A DNA stretch of 15,050 nucleotides from Anaerolineaceae bacterium UBA5365 (GCA_002407905.1 DHPL01000035.1:929-15978), one strand, 5' to 3'. Shown: positions 6,772 to 14,861, counted from the first letter of the stretch. Notes: generated by a model from the sequence alone, not told the origin. A program made the numbers and translations.

Positions 6772-8150
6772 CTGGCCTCCAACAAACTCAGGAGTGTGGG
6801 TAAAAGCTGTTTCTTGCGCGAGACCATGCCTTCCGCAAGGTAGGAACCATCCTGCAAGGGCTGGTAAGGCAATTCCTCAAGCGCGGGCGGCAAATCCACA
6901 AAGATCAGCCGGCTGGAGCGGTTGACCACATCCGTGATCATCAGGCCGGCAAAGTCGAGCCCGCGCTGCTTCTGCAAAGCCTTAAGCGCCTCTCGCAGGC
7001 GGTCCATGTATTCCTCGATCTCGTAGGTATCGGCAATTTCAGTTTGGGAGACGGCAAATTTGTAGCCGGATTCCTCGTAAACCTTCATGTCTAGGCCAAC
7101 CACGGCTTCGGGCTCCTGGGTCATCAAGCCGGTGCCGGCGCCTACCACCTTATCGCCGTAGCTCTTGATGGTCTCCCCCGCCAGCGGCGTGCCCGGCACA
7201 AAAGCCCAGCGTGCCAGGCGGGCTGCTGCTTCCTGGTCCCGCGGCGTGGTGGTGGGCGAGGTGAGGATGAGCGTGTCCGAGACCAGCCCGGCCAGCAGAA
7301 GGCCGGCTATGGCGGGCGGCGCGCTCATACCCGTGTCTTCGATCGCCTCGGAAACCAGCGTAGAGGTTGAACCCACAATGTCTACCGTGAATTTGATTGG
7401 GTTATGCGTGCTCTGATTCCCCAGCCGGTGATGGTCCAGGATCTCGAGCAGTTCCGAATCCTCAATCGAGGCGATCGCCTGCTGCGGTTCGTTATGGTCC
7501 ACCAGCACGATCTTCATTCGCGGCGGGTTAAGCAGGTCCCGCTGACGCACCACGCCTAAATAGCGCTTGTGTTCGTCCAGGACCCAATATTCCATGTGTT
7601 CCTGGCGCAGCAGGCGGTTGAGCACATCCTTGATCCGCGTACCTGCTGGAAAGCGCGGAATATCGGTCTCGGCGGCTTCCCGGCAGGGAATGTCCAGGAG
7701 TTGCGCCAGGGTCATATCGCGGTTGCGCGGGTGCGGCCCCATCATGCGCCGCAGGAAATCAAAGAGGCTTTGCCCGGTCACCATACCATAAGGGGTGCCA
7801 TCCGGGTTGACCACCGGCGTGATTCCGCCCGTCCGGGAGAGGATGCTCCAGGCCTCTGCCAGCGATTTTTCCGGTGAAACCGAGTCCAACCGGCGCATCA
7901 CTGATTCAAAGCGCGGGGAGGCATCGGTCAGCAGCACTGGCTGCTCAAGCTCCAGCAGTTTGAGTACGTAACTGGTCTGCCGGTTCACTGCGCCGGCCCG
8001 GGCAGGCAGGGCTTCAACACCATCGCGCTCACTGAGCAGCCAGGCGTAGCCCACCGCCGAAGCAATCGTATCCGTATCCGGGTTGATGTGCCCCACCACA
8101 TAAATAGCCCCATCTTGCCTCTGGGGATTCCGTCCGCGTTCTACCACCAT
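6768..8150 (-). CDS. ppaC: CBS-domain Mn-dependent (family II) inorganic pyrophosphatase (460 aa)
   Basis: This DHH-family enzyme hydrolyses PPi to phosphate. Metal and active-site motifs are GHINPDTDTI (20-29; His21, Asp25, Asp27), LVDHNE (216-221), LDHH (238-241), VGSTSTLV (259-266), SDT (291-293) and the C-terminal DHHA2 motif SRKKQ (444-448). Plain family II enzymes are about 310 residues. Here about 140 extra residues sit between the first two motifs, forming a CBS pair (about 78-130 and 152-206). There is no DRTGG domain, so it resembles the shorter CBS-pyrophosphatases, which are controlled by adenine nucleotides. The ATG directly follows the TAA of the 967-residue hydroxylase gene, with AGGAG 5-6 nt upstream. 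Its place between two hydroxylase modules suggests it removes PPi made by MocA and CofC, or PPi from general metabolism. Identity is firm; the role in the operon is inferred. Confidence 0.94.
   Translation of the reverse strand: MVVERGRNPQRQDGAIYVVGHINPDTDTIASAVGYAWLLSERDGVEALPARAGAVNRQTSYVLKLLELEQPVLLTDASPRFESVMRRLDSVSPEKSLAEAWSILSRTGGITPVVNPDGTPYGMVTGQSLFDFLRRMMGPHPRNRDMTLAQLLDIPCREAAETDIPRFPAGTRIKDVLNRLLRQEHMEYWVLDEHKRYLGVVRQRDLLNPPRMKIVLVDHNEPQQAIASIEDSELLEILDHHRLGNQSTHNPIKFTVDIVGSTSTLVSEAIEDTGMSAPPAIAGLLLAGLVSDTLILTSPTTTPRDQEAAARLARWAFVPGTPLAGETIKSYGDKVVGAGTGLMTQEPEAVVGLDMKVYEESGYKFAVSQTEIADTYEIEEYMDRLREALKALQKQRGLDFAGLMITDVVNRSSRLIFVDLPPALEELPYQPLQDGSYLAEGMVSRKKQLLPTLLSLLEAS
6776..6780 (-). 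promoter_or_regulatory. Ribosome binding site supporting the TTG start of xdhC
   Basis: GGAGG lies inside the last codons of the pyrophosphatase gene, 4 nt before the TTG at 6771. The spacing is a little short but this is the only good site near the family N-terminus. Confidence 0.6.
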
Positions 8151-11054
8151 TTATGCTCCTTTTGCCCGGAGGGCTTTCCAAACCTTTTCCGGGGTCACAG
8201 GGTTATCGTAAATCTCTGCACCGCAGGCATCCAGCACCGCGTTGCCGATCGCCGGCGCGGCGCCATCCAACGGGATCTCGGCCACAGCCTTCACCCCAAA
8301 GGGGTGCGATTTCTCATAGGTCTGCACGAATATCGTCTCCATCGCCGGCATCTCGTCAGCCCGGAAGATATGATAATCGTAAAGGTCGGTCTCGCGGGCC
8401 TTGCCGGTTTCATCATAGACCATCTCTTCACTTACGCCATAACCCAGAGCCTGGGCCATGCCGCCTTCGATTTGCCCGGAAGCGGTACTGGGGTTGATGA
8501 TCACACCCGAATCCACGGCGAATACCAGGCGTTCCACCTTCACCGCGCCGGTTTCCTTATCTACCAGCACCTCAGCGAACTGCGCGCCGAATGGCGGCGG
8601 CGAGGAAGGAGAAACATAGGAAGCAACGGTCATCAATTGCTCCTGCTTGCGATGATGCAGGCTATCCAGGGCGATGGCCTCCATGCTCACGGACCGGCCA
8701 TCCGGAGCCCAGGCCTGTTTATCCCGCAGGGTGATCTGCTCAGGCTGGAGTTCAAGCCCCTGGTCCGCAAAGAGGATCGCCGCGCGGCCTTTGATCTTTT
8801 CAGCCATCCGTTCGGCAGCCTGGCTGACGGCATTGCCTGAAATATAGGTGGTGGAAGAGGCATAGGCGCCCTTGTCAAAGGGTGTGAAATCCGTATCCGA
8901 GGAGTAAATCAGCACATCCTCGAGTGGCACACCCAGCTTTTCCGCTGCCATCTGGGCCAAAACTGTATCCGAACCGGTACCCAGGTCCGTAGCGCCGACC
9001 ATCAGGTTGAAGGACCCATCGTCGTTGATCTTCAGGCTCGCCCCGCCCATATCCAAATAAGGAATGGCCGTACCCTGCATCACCAGAGCCACACCGATGC
9101 CCCGGCTTAATTGCGGCTTTCCAGGTACTTCGCGCCACTGCGGGTTGCCGTATTTTTCATCCCAGCCGACCGCCGCGCGGCCCTGACGCACGCACTCCGC
9201 CAGGCCAACCGTGTAGATCACTTCCGGAACAGGCTCCCGGCCTTCGTTCCATGCGGTACTGAAGGGATGATACTCACCCGACCGCAGGGTGTTTTTCAGG
9301 CGGAAATCCAGGGCATCCCAGCCCATTTCCCGGGCAATGTGTTCCATGTGGCGTTCCAGCGGCCAGAAGCCCTGGGGCACGCCGTAGCCGCGGTATGCGC
9401 CGGCCGGAGGGGTGTTGGTGTAAACCACGTCTGCGTAGAAACGGATATTCGGGGCCTTGCGGAACTCCCCGTCCCCCACGTAGAGCGCCATGGACTTGTG
9501 CCCGGTATTGCCGGTAACCGTCAATGCGTGGCAGCCGTAGGCCCCGGTATCGCTGAGCGCGATCATCTCGTTGGCGGTGATGGTGCCGTCCAGCTTGACG
9601 CCGGTGCGCATCTTGACCCGCATGGGGTGCCTTGAGCGCGAGGCAATGAACTCTTCCTTACGGTCCATCTCGTAGAGCACCGGTTTCCCGGTGGCGATGG
9701 TGAGATGCGCGGCAACATCCTCCAGGAGCATTTCCTGTTTATTGCCGAATCCGCCGCCAATGCGCGGTTTGATCACCCGGATGCGCTTGACCGGCAAGCC
9801 GAGGATGGGGGCGAGCATCCGCCGCACATGGAAGGGAACCTGCGTGCTCGTGCGCACGACCAGGCGGTCGTCTTCGTCCCAATACGTCAAGGCAACGTGC
9901 GGTTCGATGTGCGTTTGCTGCACCTTGGGCACCACGTATTCCTGCTCAAATATGCGGTCAGCAGCTTTAAAGCCCTCGTCTACATTGCCGATATCAATAC
10001 GGATTTCCGCGGCCAGGTTACGGCTGGGGTCGCAATCGCCAAAAGGCACATACTCGGGCTCATCATGAATGACCGCCGCACCGGCTTTCATGGCATCCTG
10101 CAAATCCAGAATGGCGGGCAGCACTTCGTAGTCAACTTGGATCAGTTTCAGCGCTGCTTTGGCAATTTGCGGGGTCTCGGCGGCAACAAAGGCCACCCGG
10201 TCGCCCACAAAGCGCACTTTATTGTCCAGGCTGAACATATCCAAGGGTCCCGGGATGGGGTCGCTCTGGCCGGCAGTGGAATAAACCACCCGCGGCAGGT
10301 CCTCCCAGGTGAGCACCGCCGCTACGCCTGGCAAGGCCCGGGCCTCGCTGGCATCAATGCTGAGGATGCGCGCATGGGCATGCGGGCTTTTGAGCACCGC
10401 CGCGTACAAGGTGCCCGGCAGCTGCAAGTCGGCCGTGAACGCGGCCTTGCCCTGCACCAGTTTTTGGGCATCCACTTTGATCTCGGGTTTGCCAACGGTT
10501 TTTAGCTCAGGAATCTCGTCCAGGTCAATTACTTTGTAATCCGGCAATTCAATGCCCTGCGCTTCCGCATCCCGCAGCTGCCTGGCGGCGGCCAAAACGG
10601 CCTGGACCGGTTTGACGTAAGCGGTACAGCGGCAGAGCACACCGCTGAGGGCTTCCCGCACTTGCTCTTCGCTGGGGTCGGGCTCGCGGTCCAGCAAAGC
10701 CTTGGCTGCCAGCACCATGGCAGGCGTGCAATAGCCGCACTGAATGGAACCATTGGCTACAAAGGCTTCCTGGATCACGCTCAAGCCGGAACTGGGCTTC
10801 CAACCCTGGTCAGGGCGCTCGCCTTCAGCCTCAATCGTCTCTAAACGATGCCCTTGCGCCTGGACAGCCATGAACATGCAGGCGTTGACTGCCTTGCCAT
10901 CCATGATCACCGTGCAGGCACCGCATTCCCCGCGTTTGCATCCGCCGGACTTTACCCCCACCAAGCCTTCCCGACGCAGAACTTCCAACAGGCTTTCTGT
11001 ACCTTGGATCTCCAGGACCTGACTGAGGTCATTCAATTCAAGTTGGAGTTTCAT
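8151..11054 (-). CDS. Molybdenum hydroxylase with N-terminal [2Fe-2S] and C-terminal molybdopterin domains (967 aa)
   Basis: This is a xanthine dehydrogenase-superfamily catalytic chain with the Fe-S domain fused in front. Residues 1-160 carry both [2Fe-2S] clusters: Cys39, 44, 47 and 59, then Cys106, 109, 141 and 143 (CRCTAY, where CRCTGY is usual). The molybdopterin domain starts near 185, with VQQTHIEPH (Gln380), GGGFGNKQE (433-441), AYRGYGVPQG (553-562), GATDLGTGSDT (687-697) and GVKAVAEIP (920-928), whose Glu926 aligns with the catalytic base. The layout recalls single-chain aldehyde oxidoreductase of Desulfovibrio (about 907 residues), but here an FAD-type subunit gene lies just upstream, as in XDH-like enzymes. 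No in-frame TGA suggests selenocysteine. The ATG overlaps the upstream stop (ATGA), with GGAGGA 6 nt away. By eye the residues matching bovine Glu802 and Arg880 are Gln and Ala. The substrate cannot be named. Confidence 0.93.
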   Translation of the reverse strand: MKLQLELNDLSQVLEIQGTESLLEVLRREGLVGVKSGGCKRGECGACTVIMDGKAVNACMFMAVQAQGHRLETIEAEGERPDQGWKPSSGLSVIQEAFVANGSIQCGYCTPAMVLAAKALLDREPDPSEEQVREALSGVLCRCTAYVKPVQAVLAAARQLRDAEAQGIELPDYKVIDLDEIPELKTVGKPEIKVDAQKLVQGKAAFTADLQLPGTLYAAVLKSPHAHARILSIDASEARALPGVAAVLTWEDLPRVVYSTAGQSDPIPGPLDMFSLDNKVRFVGDRVAFVAAETPQIAKAALKLIQVDYEVLPAILDLQDAMKAGAAVIHDEPEYVPFGDCDPSRNLAAEIRIDIGNVDEGFKAADRIFEQEYVVPKVQQTHIEPHVALTYWDEDDRLVVRTSTQVPFHVRRMLAPILGLPVKRIRVIKPRIGGGFGNKQEMLLEDVAAHLTIATGKPVLYEMDRKEEFIASRSRHPMRVKMRTGVKLDGTITANEMIALSDTGAYGCHALTVTGNTGHKSMALYVGDGEFRKAPNIRFYADVVYTNTPPAGAYRGYGVPQGFWPLERHMEHIAREMGWDALDFRLKNTLRSGEYHPFSTAWNEGREPVPEVIYTVGLAECVRQGRAAVGWDEKYGNPQWREVPGKPQLSRGIGVALVMQGTAIPYLDMGGASLKINDDGSFNLMVGATDLGTGSDTVLAQMAAEKLGVPLEDVLIYSSDTDFTPFDKGAYASSTTYISGNAVSQAAERMAEKIKGRAAILFADQGLELQPEQITLRDKQAWAPDGRSVSMEAIALDSLHHRKQEQLMTVASYVSPSSPPPFGAQFAEVLVDKETGAVKVERLVFAVDSGVIINPSTASGQIEGGMAQALGYGVSEEMVYDETGKARETDLYDYHIFRADEMPAMETIFVQTYEKSHPFGVKAVAEIPLDGAAPAIGNAVLDACGAEIYDNPVTPEKVWKALRAKGA

Positions 11055-11815
11055 GGTCTCTCCTCCTCAACCGCTGCCGCAAGCTTTTTCAATGCCCGCT
11101 CCAGGAGTGGATGAACCACCGCCTGGCGATACTCAGCGCTCGCCCAGGCATCACCGCTATCGGCAAGAGCATCCACCAGCGCCTGGTAATCCGCCTGAGA
11201 GGAATTCTCGAACTCGAAGACCTTCACGCCAGCTGCAGAATGACTAATGCCTACGCGCAAATCATTGTTTTTTGAGCGGTATACTGCCAAACACAGGATC
11301 GGTTTATCCTTGGGGCTGCGGCCGATACTCTCAAAAGCAAGGGCGCCGCCTTCAGGAAAAAGCAAGTATAGCGGTAATTTTCCGGCCGCAAATTGGGCTT
11401 GTGTGTCTGCCCATTTACTGGGATCTTCCTGGTTCAGGAAACCGGTTTGCACACCCAGCGCTGCCAGGCAGACCCGCAATGGGCCATTTGCGTCCCCATG
11501 GCGTAAATAGTTTCCCAGGCTCAGGCTATTGCGCAGGTTCCGGCCGCCTTCCAGACTGGCTGCTTCAGCCAGTGCCGGCAAGCCTTCCAGAGCCTGTAAG
11601 GCCTTCTGAATGCTCACCATGGCCGGCACAAGGCGCCATCCCTGCGGCACAGCCTGCGTCTCCAGGTCCAGGTCCTGCAAGTCCACCAGATTTTTCAGTC
11701 CCGCCGGCGGGTCTACGTTGTAGTCACCCCCGATCAGGTAGTACGCGTCCTCAGTTTGCAGAGCGCTTAAATCCTGCAAACTGCGCACGCGTGAATAATT
11801 GAGTTCATGCTTCAT
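11051..11815 (-). CDS. Divergent FAD-binding (CoxM-like) subunit of the molybdenum hydroxylase (254 aa)
   Basis: Length, layout and position match the FAD subunit of xanthine dehydrogenase-family enzymes, but key motifs are eroded. The usual AGGTDL loop reads LIGGDYNVDP (27-36), and the usual TIGGNLATASPAAD segment reads SLSLGNYLRHGDANGP (97-112). The C-terminal signature DAWASAEYRQAVVHPLLERAL (222-242) is well kept, so membership of the family is clear although FAD binding is not. I chose the ATG at 11813-11815, which has GGAGGG 9 nt upstream and overlaps the thioesterase gene by 11 bases. A start at 11860 would overlap more and add a non-family N-terminus. Its stop overlaps the ATG of the 967-residue catalytic gene, so the two very likely form one enzyme. 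It could bind FAD in an altered way, bind another flavin, or serve as a structural subunit. Confidence 0.83.
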   Translation of the reverse strand: MKHELNYSRVRSLQDLSALQTEDAYYLIGGDYNVDPPAGLKNLVDLQDLDLETQAVPQGWRLVPAMVSIQKALQALEGLPALAEAASLEGGRNLRNSLSLGNYLRHGDANGPLRVCLAALGVQTGFLNQEDPSKWADTQAQFAAGKLPLYLLFPEGGALAFESIGRSPKDKPILCLAVYRSKNNDLRVGISHSAAGVKVFEFENSSQADYQALVDALADSGDAWASAEYRQAVVHPLLERALKKLAAAVEEERP

Positions 11816-12272
11816 CAAGGTAAACCCTCCATCCATCCGCTTCCGAACGCATGGCTTCAACCTGCGCAGGGGGGATGTCTACAAAAACCGCGTCGGCTTC
11901 TGCCAATATTTCCAGGCTTTGATCACGCAGTTCGCTATGGCTCCAGGAAACCCGCCCCTTGCGTTTGCTCGGCCAGGCTTTAAGCTGAAGCTTCTGGCCC
12001 ACGGGGGTCGGTTTACGGTAGCGTATCTTGAGTTCGCTGGTGACCATAAACCGGTCGGGCTCGTCGCCCCAGGCCCGGCCAGCCGCCTCGTCCAGCATCG
12101 CAGCGATCACGCCGCCATGCATCACCCCGGGAAAGCCTTCGTGGCTTTCATCCAGCTCCACATCGGCCTGCACGATTGCCGCTTCGTCATCGTAGAAAAA
12201 CTCGAGGCGCAGGCTTTTGGGGTTTTGCCGCCCGCATACAAAGCAGTTGCGGCTTCCGGGTAATTTTCGCAT
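11805..12272 (-). CDS. Hotdog-fold thioesterase, PaaI-like (155 aa)
   Basis: Proteins of this family usually hydrolyse acyl- or aryl-CoA thioesters in the cytoplasm. The central helix motif GVMHGGVIAAMLDEAAG (49-65) has the HGG turn and Asp61, matching the family's active-site region. The N-terminus NCFVCGRQNPKSLRLEF (9-25) is the CxxCG..NP segment found in one branch of the family; Cys10 and Cys13 may bind metal or be structural. Length is normal for one hotdog domain, which would form dimers or tetramers. The ATG at 12270-12272 shares one base with the TAA of the F420-dependent oxidoreductase and has AGGAG upstream. Its 3' end overlaps the FAD-subunit gene by 11 bases. Between an F420 enzyme and a hydroxylase, it hints that the pathway includes a CoA thioester, but no substrate can be named. 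Confidence 0.87.
   Translation of the reverse strand: MRKLPGSRNCFVCGRQNPKSLRLEFFYDDEAAIVQADVELDESHEGFPGVMHGGVIAAMLDEAAGRAWGDEPDRFMVTSELKIRYRKPTPVGQKLQLKAWPSKRKGRVSWSHSELRDQSLEILAEADAVFVDIPPAQVEAMRSEADGWRVYLDEA
11825..11830 (-). promoter_or_regulatory. Ribosome binding site deciding the start of the FAD-type subunit
   Basis: GGAGGG lies 9 nt before the ATG at 11815, inside the 3' end of the thioesterase gene. It supports this start over the in-frame start at 11860. Confidence 0.6.
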
Positions 12273-13273
12273 TAAGCTCCTGGCGCAAAGGTGTCGATGA
12301 GCAGTTTGGCATTCCCGCCCACCGGGTAGAGGATCGGGCAGGTGCAGCCGTGATCGATATACTGCTGGACCTTGGCCCGGGCTTCTTCCGGCGTGCCGCT
12401 GGCGGTGATCCGGTGGATGAGGTCCTCCGGCACCAAGTGCTTGGCAGCCTGAATCTGCTCGTGCGTGGCAGGCCAGCCCAGAATGCTCTGGATCTCGGCC
12501 ACGATGTCCATAGAAACACCGGATGCCTTGGCAATGTGCGGTTGCTGGGCCAGGTACTGCGTGAGCAACTCCCGGGTGGTATCAATGGCCTTATCGTGGT
12601 CTTCATCCACGCTGCAAACCACCAGCTGCGGGCGGTCAAAATCTTCCAGTTTGCGGCCGCTCTGTTCCAGCCCCTTCATCAATTGCTCGATGGCGGAGTC
12701 GTTGTACTCGACGGGTACGCAATAGTTCATCACGATGCCGTCCGCGATCCGGCCGGTCATTTCGATCATCTTGTCGCCGGTAGCCCCGATGTACACCGGA
12801 ACATTCCGCGGTTCACGGCGGCCATGCACCACATCCAGCTCGATGCCATGCACGTTCACAAACTCGCCCTCAAAAGTCACGCGCTCCATGTTGAGCAGCT
12901 TTTTCATCACGGTGATGGTTTCTTCCATCGCCTTGAGCGGTTTGGTCCGATCGATGCCCACATTCTTGGCCAGGGGGTCCCACCAGGCACCGATACCGCA
13001 GATCACGCGGTTGGGGGCCAGGTCGTCCAGGGTAAGGAAGGTGGAGGCCAGCAAGCCGATGTTGCGGGTCCAGTTGTTGATCACGCCGGAGCCCACCTTG
13101 ATCTTTTCGGTCACAGCGGCATAGGCAGCCATCGGCACGATCGCGTCGCGCACCAGCCGGCTTTCAGCCTGCCAAACAGCTTCAAAACCTTTCTCTTCGG
13201 CGTAGCGGGCAATGTCCAGGCCCTCACGCAGGTCGTGCGAGTCTTGCAAGTAAATAGCAACACGGTCAAACAT
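12272..13273 (-). CDS. LLM-class (luciferase-like) F420-dependent oxidoreductase (333 aa)
   Basis: A TIM-barrel oxidoreductase of the bacterial luciferase-like superfamily, in the branch that uses coenzyme F420 (related to methylene-tetrahydromethanopterin reductase and F420-dependent dehydrogenases). Features are a barrel start [22 protein letters not shown] (34-45), [12 protein letters not shown] (60-71) on the strand where this family has its bulge and cofactor contact, and [24 protein letters not shown] (160-183), the phosphate-binding part of the cofactor site. Length is normal. The ATG at 13271-13273 has AAAGGA about 9-10 nt upstream and overlaps cofC by 8 bases. Position directly after cofE-cofD-cofC supports F420 rather than FMN as cofactor. 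The substrate is unknown; being co-transcribed with molybdenum hydroxylases and a thioesterase suggests one catabolic pathway. The family call is firm; the cofactor choice rests on sequence type and context. Confidence 0.92.
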   Translation of the reverse strand: MFDRVAIYLQDSHDLREGLDIARYAEEKGFEAVWQAESRLVRDAIVPMAAYAAVTEKIKVGSGVINNWTRNIGLLASTFLTLDDLAPNRVICGIGAWWDPLAKNVGIDRTKPLKAMEETITVMKKLLNMERVTFEGEFVNVHGIELDVVHGRREPRNVPVYIGATGDKMIEMTGRIADGIVMNYCVPVEYNDSAIEQLMKGLEQSGRKLEDFDRPQLVVCSVDEDHDKAIDTTRELLTQYLAQQPHIAKASGVSMDIVAEIQSILGWPATHEQIQAAKHLVPEDLIHRITASGTPEEARAKVQQYIDHGCTCPILYPVGGNAKLLIDTFAPGA

Positions 13274-13913
13274 GGGTCAGTGTCCTTTCATGGTGAGAAG
13301 TTAAGGATTCCAGGTTTTCTTTATAAAAACGGCTCTCCATCAGGTCGGCCGGTGTATCCAGATCATTCATCATGCGCTGGTTAAGCACAATTTTCAAGCC
13401 CGCCCCGGCATCCAAGATAGCCTGGGTGTGTTTCTGAAAAGAGGATTGCCCAAATTGGGGGGATATCAAATCCGCGGGCTGGAGGTAGATGGCATTGGTG
13501 CCTTGCTGGGCATAGTCAGGCACAAGCATGCCCAAGGGTACCTCTTCGCGTTCTTCCAAAAAGAGCCTCAAGTCCCTTTCCTGTATTTGAGTAAGGTCCA
13601 CCGGCAGAACCAGCATACTGCCCCCGCCTTGTTCCCGAATCAAAGCCTGAGCCTGGCGTACCGCTGAGTTCAAACGCCGGGGCGGCTGCTCAAGCAGGGT
13701 AGCACAGCCCATTCCCGCGGCAAGCAGCAAAACTTTCGGGTCCCGGCTGACCACCAGAATGCGATCGATCCCAGGGCAGTCCATGGCTATCTCCAGGCTG
13801 TGCAGAAAGAGCAGCCGGTTGAAAGCGTACAGTGCCGATCGCGGCATTGTCTCTCGCAGGCGCGATTTGCCCTTGTGCAACGGTTTAACGGGAATGACGG
13901 CCCAAGTGATCAT
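13266..13913 (-). CDS. cofC: CofC/FbiD guanylyltransferase of coenzyme F420 synthesis
   Basis: CofC activates 2-phospho-L-lactate or phosphoenolpyruvate with GTP, releasing PPi, to make the substrate of CofD. The 215-residue protein starts [20 protein letters not shown], the family's nucleotide-binding N-terminus. It continues with RILVVSRD (51-58), LNSAVRQA (81-88), LPVDLTQI (103-110; often LPGDLP), QQGTNAIYL (136-144) and FGQSSFQKH (154-162), and ends with NDLDTPADL (183-191). The ATG overlaps the TGA of cofD by 4 bases (ATGA) with almost no ribosome site of its own, so it is probably translationally coupled. The 3' end runs 8 bases into the next gene. Whether it uses phospholactate or phosphoenolpyruvate cannot be read from the sequence by eye. 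Confidence 0.93.
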   Translation of the reverse strand: MITWAVIPVKPLHKGKSRLRETMPRSALYAFNRLLFLHSLEIAMDCPGIDRILVVSRDPKVLLLAAGMGCATLLEQPPRRLNSAVRQAQALIREQGGGSMLVLPVDLTQIQERDLRLFLEEREEVPLGMLVPDYAQQGTNAIYLQPADLISPQFGQSSFQKHTQAILDAGAGLKIVLNQRMMNDLDTPADLMESRFYKENLESLTSHHERTLTHV

Positions 13914-14857
13914 TTTTTCTTTGCCAGCAGTTCTGCGCCAAGCTCCAGCACAGCCTCTGCCAGGGCAATTTTGTCCTGGCGGGTCTTCATCAGCGTCTGC
14001 TGCTGTCGTACGATTATACCTGTTTGAACTTTGGGGGCGATGCGCTCCGGGTCGGTGTGGTCGTAGACCAAAGCGTCCAAAAACGGCTTGTAATAATGGA
14101 TGATCGCCGCCTGTGTCGCTCCAAAACCCAGCTCGCCGGCGATCTTGGCGGCCGGTCCTTTAACCGCCTGCCCGGCGATCAGCGGAGAAACTGCAATCAC
14201 TGGTTTTTGCTTCAACACCTGCTCGACGCCCTTTAATGCCAGGATGGGAGCGATGCTCAGCCAGGGATTTGACGGACAGATCACGACCAGATCGGCCGCC
14301 TGCAAGGCAGCCATGGCTGCCGCGCCAGGCAGCGCGCCCCGGCGGTAGCGCAACCCCAGCACTTTTGGCCGGCAGGCCTCGCGCACAAAGTACTCCTGAA
14401 AGCTCAGCCAGCCATTCTCAGTCTGTACCTTCGTTGGGCAAGGCTTATCGCTCATGGGCAGCACTTTGCTGGCAACACTCCATCGGCCTGCCAGTTCTGC
14501 CGTGGCCTGGCTAAGAGTCAAACCGCTCTCCAGCAGCCGCGTGCGTTCCAGGTGAGTGGCCAGGTCCCGGTCGCCCAGTTGGAACCAGGTTGGCGCATTC
14601 AGCCTTTTCAGGGCAGCCAATGCTTCCCAGCTTTCATCAGCTACGCCCCAGCCTCGTGCTGGGTCCGTCAGCCCGGCCAGGGCATACAAAACCGAATCCA
14701 AATCGGGGCAAATTTGCAGCCCAAACCAGCGCATATCATCGCCGGTGTTGACGATTGTGCTGAGGTTTGCCCCTAGAACGGCATCCAGGCCCAGGACTAA
14801 TTTGGCTCCCCCAACGCCGCCTGCCAATGCCGCAACCTTATGAACCACCTTGCCCAT
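13910..14857 (-). CDS. cofD: CofD/FbiA 2-phospho-L-lactate transferase of F420 synthesis
   Basis: CofD transfers the phospholactyl (or enolpyruvyl) group from the CofC product to the deazaflavin Fo, giving F420-0 or its dehydro form. Family motifs are LAGGVGGAKLVLGL (11-24), NTGDDMRWFGLQICPDLDSV (37-56), the aspartate-rich segment for metal and substrate binding, and ICPSNPWLSIAPIL (193-206). Length from the chosen start is 315 residues, normal for the family. The ATG at 14855-14857 is preceded by AGGTAGG and lies 4 nt after the stop of cofE. An in-frame start at 14926 would overlap cofE and add a non-family extension. The stop overlaps the start of cofC. The gene order cofE-cofD-cofC makes this a compact F420-0 assembly unit; Fo synthase (CofG/CofH or FbiC) is not in the window. 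Confidence 0.95.
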   Translation of the reverse strand: MGKVVHKVAALAGGVGGAKLVLGLDAVLGANLSTIVNTGDDMRWFGLQICPDLDSVLYALAGLTDPARGWGVADESWEALAALKRLNAPTWFQLGDRDLATHLERTRLLESGLTLSQATAELAGRWSVASKVLPMSDKPCPTKVQTENGWLSFQEYFVREACRPKVLGLRYRRGALPGAAAMAALQAADLVVICPSNPWLSIAPILALKGVEQVLKQKPVIAVSPLIAGQAVKGPAAKIAGELGFGATQAAIIHYYKPFLDALVYDHTDPERIAPKVQTGIIVRQQQTLMKTRQDKIALAEAVLELGAELLAKKK

Positions 14858-14861
14858 GCAC

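Noticed and set aside
2356..11054. Selenocysteine (in-frame TGA) or a selenium-dependent hydroxylase system
   Set aside because: Both catalytic chains read through without an internal TGA, and I do not see yqeB- or yqeC-like genes. MocA and XdhC alone fit ordinary molybdenum hydroxylases equally well.
12176..13384. A 402-codon open frame on the plus strand
   Set aside because: It lies antisense to the whole F420-dependent oxidoreductase gene, whose protein is clearly recognisable. The plus frame is rich in His and Asp in a way typical of the complement of GC-rich coding DNA, and shows no family motif.
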